The position numbers and the translations under genes were made by a program. The notes under the pieces were generated by a model. The model was not told the origin of the DNA. It did not search any database and saw only the letters and a list, made by a program, of their open reading frames with translations. Shown here piece by piece: positions 27,829-32,587 of a DNA stretch of 32,587 nucleotides (position 1 is its first letter; each line of letters opens with the position of its first letter). Origin of the DNA: Chromatiaceae bacterium (lineage in GTDB: Bacteria; Pseudomonadota; Gammaproteobacteria; Chromatiales; Chromatiaceae); NCBI GenBank assembly GCA_024639005.1, contig JAHEJD010000026.1, positions 1 through 32,587 of the forward strand. The letters are read 5' to 3'.

Positions 27829-29220
27829 ATGATGATCCGGCTTTTCGGACACTATGTATCCAAGCTTTACCTGCTGCTCGGCGTCGCCGAGTTCGTGATT
27901 ATCTTTTATTCTATGGTGGCGGGTTACTACATGCGGTTCTCGATCGCCGGCATGTCCGTAGGGGCGCTACCCGAGACCCTGTCCTATACGGCGATGGCTT
28001 ACGCCGGTGCGATGTTGATATCCATGATCTCCGTCGGCCTTTACCAGCGGGGTCTGCCCTTTAGCGCCGGATTGCTGGTACGTATAGGGCTGAGTTTCCT
28101 GATCGCCAATGTGGTGATGAGTGCAGTCTTCTACACCTTTCCCGATCTGGCGGTGTGGCGCGGCGTCATGGCCTTCGCGATGCTGTTCACCTTCGCTGGC
28201 GTGCTGGGCCTGCGCACGCTGTTCTTCCGCCTCACCCATGCCGAGCAGCAGTCCAATACCGTGCTGGTACTCGGAACGGGTCGCCAGGCACAGATGATTG
28301 CCGATCTGGAGCCGCAGCAACCCGGCTTCAGGGTCGTTGGTTTTATCCCGGTGAACGAACAAGAGACCGATATCCCGGCTGAACGCTGGTTGCCGCATGA
28401 TCGTCGGTTATCCGATCTTGTCCTCGATCATGAGGTCGACGAGATCGTCATCGCCCCAGACGACCGACGTCTGCGTCTGCCGGTCGACGAGATACTCGAT
28501 TGCAAGATGTCAGGAACTATGGTGCTGGATCTGCTCAGTTTCTTCGAGAAGGAGACCTCCAGGATTAAGCTCGATGTGCTGCAGCCCAGCTGGATTTTTT
28601 TCTCGGACGGTTTTCACTTGGGCGGTCTTGCGCAGTACTCGAAACGCGTCCTGGACCTGACCGTGGCCAGTATCATTTTCCTGATCACCTGGCCGCTGAT
28701 GCTGCTGGTGACGCTGGCAATCCTGATCGAGAGCGGGGGCCGCGGCCCAGTCTTGTTTCATCAGGTGCGGGTTGGACTCAACGGCAAAGAGTTTCAGGTG
28801 CACAAGTTTCGCAGTATGCGAACCGATGCGGAGGCCGACGGCGTGGCGCGCTGGGCGACCAAGAACGATACTCGGATTACCCGGGTCGGGGCGATGATCC
28901 GTAGAACGCGCCTCGACGAGCTGCCGCAGGTATTCAATGTGCTGCTGGGTGAGATGAGCCTGGTAGGACCGCGACCCGAGCGGCCGGAGTTCGTGGAGCA
29001 ATTGGGCAAGGAGATCCCCTTCTATAACGAACGCCATCGTGTCAAGCCCGGCTTGACCGGTTGGGCGCAGTTATCCTATCCCTATGGCGCAACGATCGAA
29101 GATGCGCGTCACAAACTGGAATTCGATCTGTACTATGTGAAAAACGCGAGCGCCTTTCTGGATTTGATCATCCTGCTCGAGACTGTGGAGGTGGTGCTGT
29201 GGGGTAAGGGTGCGCACTAG
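27829..29220 (+). CDS. EpsB-like membrane sugar transferase, PEP-CTERM-associated type
   Basis: Initiating phosphoglycosyl transferase that loads the first sugar phosphate onto undecaprenyl phosphate for exopolysaccharide. The 463 residues follow the TIGR03013-type plan. Four N-terminal membrane helices (about 10-130) precede a Rossmann-like domain (VLVLGTGRQAQMIADLE, about 145-260). A fifth helix at about 280-305 leads into the bacterial sugar transferase domain. Its landmarks are KFRSMRTDAE, the catalytic RLDELPQVFNVL, MSLVGPRPERPEFV and PGLTGWAQ. Tandem ATGs (27829 and 27832) leave the exact start open and the ribosome site is weak. It is followed by prsK, the arrangement seen in XrtA exopolysaccharide loci. 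Confidence 0.9.
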   Translation: MMIRLFGHYVSKLYLLLGVAEFVIIFYSMVAGYYMRFSIAGMSVGALPETLSYTAMAYAGAMLISMISVGLYQRGLPFSAGLLVRIGLSFLIANVVMSAVFYTFPDLAVWRGVMAFAMLFTFAGVLGLRTLFFRLTHAEQQSNTVLVLGTGRQAQMIADLEPQQPGFRVVGFIPVNEQETDIPAERWLPHDRRLSDLVLDHEVDEIVIAPDDRRLRLPVDEILDCKMSGTMVLDLLSFFEKETSRIKLDVLQPSWIFFSDGFHLGGLAQYSKRVLDLTVASIIFLITWPLMLLVTLAILIESGGRGPVLFHQVRVGLNGKEFQVHKFRSMRTDAEADGVARWATKNDTRITRVGAMIRRTRLDELPQVFNVLLGEMSLVGPRPERPEFVEQLGKEIPFYNERHRVKPGLTGWAQLSYPYGATIEDARHKLEFDLYYVKNASAFLDLIILLETVEVVLWGKGAH

Positions 29221-29300
29221 ACCATGCTGCATCGCAGCCCGACGCACTGTACGGCCGCCCGGTCGCGCGCCGGCACCCGATCGCGGAGGTCCGTGACCGC

Positions 29301-31418
29301 ATGGTGAGCGAACTCGCATTTTACGGCTATGGCGTCGCCGGCCTCGCATTCTTCGTTCTTTTCCTGATCTTGCTGACCGGGTGGCGCGGACGCTTTCAGG
29401 GCACGCAGTTTCTGCTGGCGGTCGGCGGCTCCTGCGCCTGGGCGCTGGCCGCTGCGCTGCAGGCCGGCTTTGCCGTCCCCGGGCTCGACCTGGTGTGGGC
29501 GGCCGAGGTGGTGCGCAACCTGCTGTGGATCTTCTTTCTGCTGCACGTGCTCAAGCCCTTCGCCGAAGGCAGCGCGCTCTACAGCCGCCTGCTCGGCTAT
29601 GTGCGGCTGGCCTGTTTGACCCTCGGCCTGGTGATGCTGGCGATGTTGGTGGATGTGCCGGCGGTGATCGAGGATATACGGCCGGCTGCAATGCAGCGGG
29701 AGTTCTCGCTGGTCGGGCAGCTGCTGTTTGCCGTGCTCGGTATGGCCCTGGTGGAACAGTTATTCCGCAACACGCCCATCGAACAACGTTGGGGGATCAA
29801 ATACCTGTGCTTCGGTCTGGGTGTGATGTTCGCCTTCGACTTCTATCTCTACACCGATGCGCTGCTGTTCCATCGCCTGGACGCCGCGATCTGGTCGGCG
29901 CGTGGGTTTGTCACCGTCATCGCCGTACCGATGATTGCCGTCACCGCGGCGCGCAATCCCGACTGGAGTCTGCCGGTATTCCTATCACGCCGCATGGTGC
30001 TGCATTCGACGACCCTGTTCAGCGCCGGGCTCTACATGTTGTTGATGGCCCTTGCGGGTTACTACATCAAACTCTACGGCGGAGAATGGGGCGGTGTGCT
30101 GCAGATCGCCTTCCTGTTCGGTGCGCTTATCGTGTTGGTGGCCCTGTTGTTCTCGGGTCAGTTCAGGGCACGCACCAAGGTCTTTTTCAACAAGCATTTC
30201 TTCAGTTACCGCTACGATTACCGGGAAGAATGGCTGCGTGTCATCGGACTGTTGGCCGGCAGGCGGGTCGCGATGCCGCTTCACGAGCGGGCCATTTGGG
30301 CCCTGGCCGAGATCGTCGAGAGTTCGGGGGGTCTGTTATGGCTGCGGAATGACAAGGGGGACTACCGATTCAAGGCGCGATTCAACGCCCAGTACGTCGT
30401 CGACGCGACGATTCCGGCGGCAGAGCCCATGGTGCCATTCATGGAGAATCAGCGCTGGGTCATCAACGTCGACGAACTGCGCACCGCGCCGGATGTCTAT
30501 GGTGACCTTCCGCTACCGACCTGGGTGCTCGACAATGCCGATGCCTGGCTGATCGTGCCGTTGATGCATGAAGAACGGCTGCTGGGTTTCGTGATGCTTT
30601 TGCAGCCTCGCGCGCCGCAGTCGATCAATTGGGAGAACCTCGACCTGCTCAAGACCGTCGGTATGCAGGCGGCAAGCTACCTGGCGCTCAATCAGGCAGC
30701 TGAGGCCTTGGCCGAGGCCAGACAGTTCGAGGGTTTCAACCGGCTATCCGCGTTCGTTATCCACGATCTCAAGAATCTCATTGCCCAGCTATCGCTGGTG
30801 GCCACGAATGCGGCCCGGCACAAACACAATCCCGCGTTTATCGACGATGCGGTGGGTACCATCGAGAATGCAGTGAATAAGATGAACCGTCTGATGGCGC
30901 AACTGAAGAGCGCCGATGTCACCGGCGCACGCCGGCGTATCAACCTGCTGGCAGAACTCCAGGACGTGGTGTTAGCGAAGTCCAACAGCGAACCCGTGCC
31001 GGTTCTCAACGCGCAGGTGAACGATGCCTATGTGCTCGCCGAGCCGGACCGTTTGTCTGCGGTGCTCGGTCATGTGGTACAGAATGCGCAGGATGCCACG
31101 CCGCCGGATGGCCGTGTCGAGCTCCTACTGCGCGTATCCGGTGACCAGGCTATAGTGGAGATCCGCGATACCGGGAGCGGGATGGATGCGGAGTTCATCA
31201 AGACGCGGCTGTTCCGGCCATTCGATTCGACAAAGGGTCTCACCGGCATGGGAATCGGCGCCTATGAGTGTCGCGAGGTGATTTCGGCGCTCGGCGGTCA
31301 GGTGAAGGTGGAGAGCACACCGGGTCGCGGTACCGTATTTCGTATCCTGCTGCCCTTGGATGAGCAGCAGGCTTCCGGGTTGGGTGAGCAGCGAGTGGCG
31401 ATTGAGAAGGATCGATAG
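29301..31418 (+). CDS. prsK: PEP-CTERM system membrane histidine kinase PrsK
   Basis: Sensor kinase found with exosortase/PEP-CTERM exopolysaccharide systems and thought to act on PrsR. The protein has 705 residues. About nine hydrophobic helices occupy residues 5-285, with no large periplasmic loop. A GAF-like domain (about 320-465) follows. The H box is unusual, FVIHDLKNLIAQLSL with phospho-acceptor H488. The HATPase domain shows N box HVVQNAQDATP, G1 DTGSGMD and G2 GMGIGAYECREVI. The membrane part without a sensor loop suggests sensing of a membrane or lipid-linked signal, which is inference. GGAGG (29285-29289) lies 11 bases before the ATG. It ends 3 bases before the prsR start, so the two are co-transcribed. 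Confidence 0.9.
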   Translation: MVSELAFYGYGVAGLAFFVLFLILLTGWRGRFQGTQFLLAVGGSCAWALAAALQAGFAVPGLDLVWAAEVVRNLLWIFFLLHVLKPFAEGSALYSRLLGYVRLACLTLGLVMLAMLVDVPAVIEDIRPAAMQREFSLVGQLLFAVLGMALVEQLFRNTPIEQRWGIKYLCFGLGVMFAFDFYLYTDALLFHRLDAAIWSARGFVTVIAVPMIAVTAARNPDWSLPVFLSRRMVLHSTTLFSAGLYMLLMALAGYYIKLYGGEWGGVLQIAFLFGALIVLVALLFSGQFRARTKVFFNKHFFSYRYDYREEWLRVIGLLAGRRVAMPLHERAIWALAEIVESSGGLLWLRNDKGDYRFKARFNAQYVVDATIPAAEPMVPFMENQRWVINVDELRTAPDVYGDLPLPTWVLDNADAWLIVPLMHEERLLGFVMLLQPRAPQSINWENLDLLKTVGMQAASYLALNQAAEALAEARQFEGFNRLSAFVIHDLKNLIAQLSLVATNAARHKHNPAFIDDAVGTIENAVNKMNRLMAQLKSADVTGARRRINLLAELQDVVLAKSNSEPVPVLNAQVNDAYVLAEPDRLSAVLGHVVQNAQDATPPDGRVELLLRVSGDQAIVEIRDTGSGMDAEFIKTRLFRPFDSTKGLTGMGIGAYECREVISALGGQVKVESTPGRGTVFRILLPLDEQQASGLGEQRVAIEKDR

Positions 31419-31421
31419 ACA

Positions 31422-32587
31422 GTGACTGAAACCAAACACGCGCTCTTGGTCGTTGAAGACGATCCAGGGCTGCAGAGCCAGTTGAAATGGAGCTTCGAAG
31501 ACTTCGACGTCGAGGTCGCGGAGAACCGCGAGGAAGCCATTGCGCGCCTGCGCAGATTGGAGCCGGCAGTGGTGACACTGGATCTCGGTCTGCCGCCGGA
31601 TCCGGGTGGTGTCAGCGAAGGTTTTGCCGTACTCGAGGAAATCCTCACGCTGGCGCCTGATACCAAGGTGATTGTAGTCACCGGCCACAACGATCGAACC
31701 AATGCGCTGCGCGCTATTGCGATGGGCGCATACGACTTCTACGAAAAGCCCATCGATCCCGAGCTGCTCAGTTTTACGATCAAGCGCGCCTCGCGTTTGT
31801 TTCAGATCGAGCAGGAGAATCGCCGTTTGCAGACAGTACATGGCACTTCCGTCTTGGAAGGGTTGATCGCGTCGAGCCCGGAGATGCTCAAGGTGTGTCG
31901 CACCGTTGAGAAACTGGCACCGACCGATGTCTCCACACTGATCCTCGGCGAGAGCGGCACAGGTAAGGAGGTGCTGGTCAAGGCACTGCATAAGCTGAGC
32001 GAACGCCACGACAAACGTCTGGTGGCCATCAACTGTGCCGCGATCCCCGAGGCGCTGCTGGAGAGCGAATTATTCGGCTACGAGAAGGGCGCATTCACGG
32101 GCGCGGCAAAGACGACCCAGGGCAAGATAGAGGTCGCCAACGGCGGCATCCTGTTTCTCGACGAGGTCGGTGATCTGCCGCAGCCACTGCAGGCCAAGTT
32201 GCTGCGGTTCCTGCAGGAGCGTGTCATCGAGCGTATCGGCGGACGCAGCGAGATACCGGTCGATGTGCGCGTGATCTGCGCGACGCACCGTGACCTGCCC
32301 GAGCAGATCCAGGCTGGCGAGTTTCGCGAAGACCTCTATTACCGGATCAACGAGGCGACAATCCGCGTGCCGCCGCTGCGCGAGCGCCAAGGTGACAGCC
32401 TGCTGCTCGCCCGCGCGTTCCTGGAAAGACACGCTGTGGAACTCAAGCGACCAATCAAGGGCTTTTCGCCGCAGGCCATCGAGGCTATCGAGACCCACGA
32501 CTGGCCGGGGAACGTGCGCGAGCTTGAGAATCGCATAAAGCGGGCGGTAATCATGGCCGACGGCACACAGGTCTCGCTCGAGGATCT
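31422..32587 (+). CDS. prsR: PEP-CTERM response regulator PrsR (sigma-54 activator), 3' truncated by window
   Basis: Sigma-54-dependent response regulator that is the partner of PrsK and is expected to switch on PEP-CTERM and exopolysaccharide genes. The frame is open from GTG 31422 to the window end (388 full codons). AGAAGGA (31405-31411) lies 10 bases upstream. The receiver domain has D13/D14, phospho-acceptor D54 and a PrsR-typical stretched loop after it ([14 protein letters not shown]), then VTGHND and YEKP. The AAA+ domain has [23 protein letters not shown] and [11 protein letters not shown]. The visible part stops after the sensor-2 region [16 protein letters not shown], so the C-terminal helix-turn-helix and stop are off the edge. 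Confidence 0.9.
   Translation, partial: MTETKHALLVVEDDPGLQSQLKWSFEDFDVEVAENREEAIARLRRLEPAVVTLDLGLPPDPGGVSEGFAVLEEILTLAPDTKVIVVTGHNDRTNALRAIAMGAYDFYEKPIDPELLSFTIKRASRLFQIEQENRRLQTVHGTSVLEGLIASSPEMLKVCRTVEKLAPTDVSTLILGESGTGKEVLVKALHKLSERHDKRLVAINCAAIPEALLESELFGYEKGAFTGAAKTTQGKIEVANGGILFLDEVGDLPQPLQAKLLRFLQERVIERIGGRSEIPVDVRVICATHRDLPEQIQAGEFREDLYYRINEATIRVPPLRERQGDSLLLARAFLERHAVELKRPIKGFSPQAIEAIETHDWPGNVRELENRIKRAVIMADGTQVSLED

Overview
This window comes from a GC-rich gammaproteobacterium. The evidence is a Pseudomonas/Vibrio-type FleQ-FleS-FleR flagellar hierarchy, sigma-54 promoters, a hom/thrC pair with an AlaC-type aminotransferase, and XrtA/PEP-CTERM-type exopolysaccharide regulators. A V/A-type ATPase operon together with PEP-CTERM regulators suggests a Chromatiales-like or other environmental (possibly sulfur-oxidising) lineage. 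That placement is inference; no rRNA is present. Nearly all of the window is coding. The longest stretch without a gene is about 200 bases (27627-27828), and there are no tRNAs, rRNAs, insertion sequences or CRISPR arrays that I can see.

Layout. (1) 1-9821, + strand: flagellar regulators fleQ, fleS and fleR, then fliEFGHIJ, which encode the rod/MS-ring junction, MS ring, rotor switch and export ATPase. Good sigma-54 (-24/-12) promoters precede fleS and fliE, so the sequence itself shows the cascade FleQ -> fleSR -> fliE operon. (2) 9962-10975, +: a stand-alone medium-chain reductase/dehydrogenase. (3) 19519-11003, - strand: a compact nine-gene V/A-type ATPase operon in the order G-C-I-K-F-E-A-B-D, mostly with 4-nt start/stop overlaps. 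(4) 20022-19639, -: an Mth938-domain protein upstream of the ATPase operon. (5) 20162-25245, +: alaC-like aminotransferase, hom, a COG4255-type protein and thrC, an amino-acid (threonine-branch) group. (6) 27626-25326, -: a UDP-sugar 6-dehydrogenase and a UDP-uronate 4-epimerase, converging on thrC. (7) 27829-32587, +: an EpsB-like membrane sugar transferase (PEP-CTERM-associated type), the membrane histidine kinase PrsK, and the sigma-54 activator PrsR, which runs off the right edge.

How it fits together. Two sigma-54-dependent programmes flank the window: motility on the left and extracellular polysaccharide/PEP-CTERM on the right. Three enhancer-binding proteins (FleQ, FleR, PrsR) all keep the GAFTGA loop that contacts sigma-54. 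FleQ also keeps most of the residues described for c-di-GMP binding, so a motility-to-matrix switch is plausible, but FleQ control of the right-hand genes is not shown here. The V/A-ATPase operon lies 1.2 kb from the flagellar export ATPase genes fliHIJ, which are its distant structural relatives.

I found no convincing wholly new system. The most useful leads are the two sigma-54 promoters, the inverted repeat just before the ATPase operon, the four-helix K subunit with one ion-binding carboxylate, the COG4255 gene between hom and thrC, and the probable exopolysaccharide locus continuing past the right edge.
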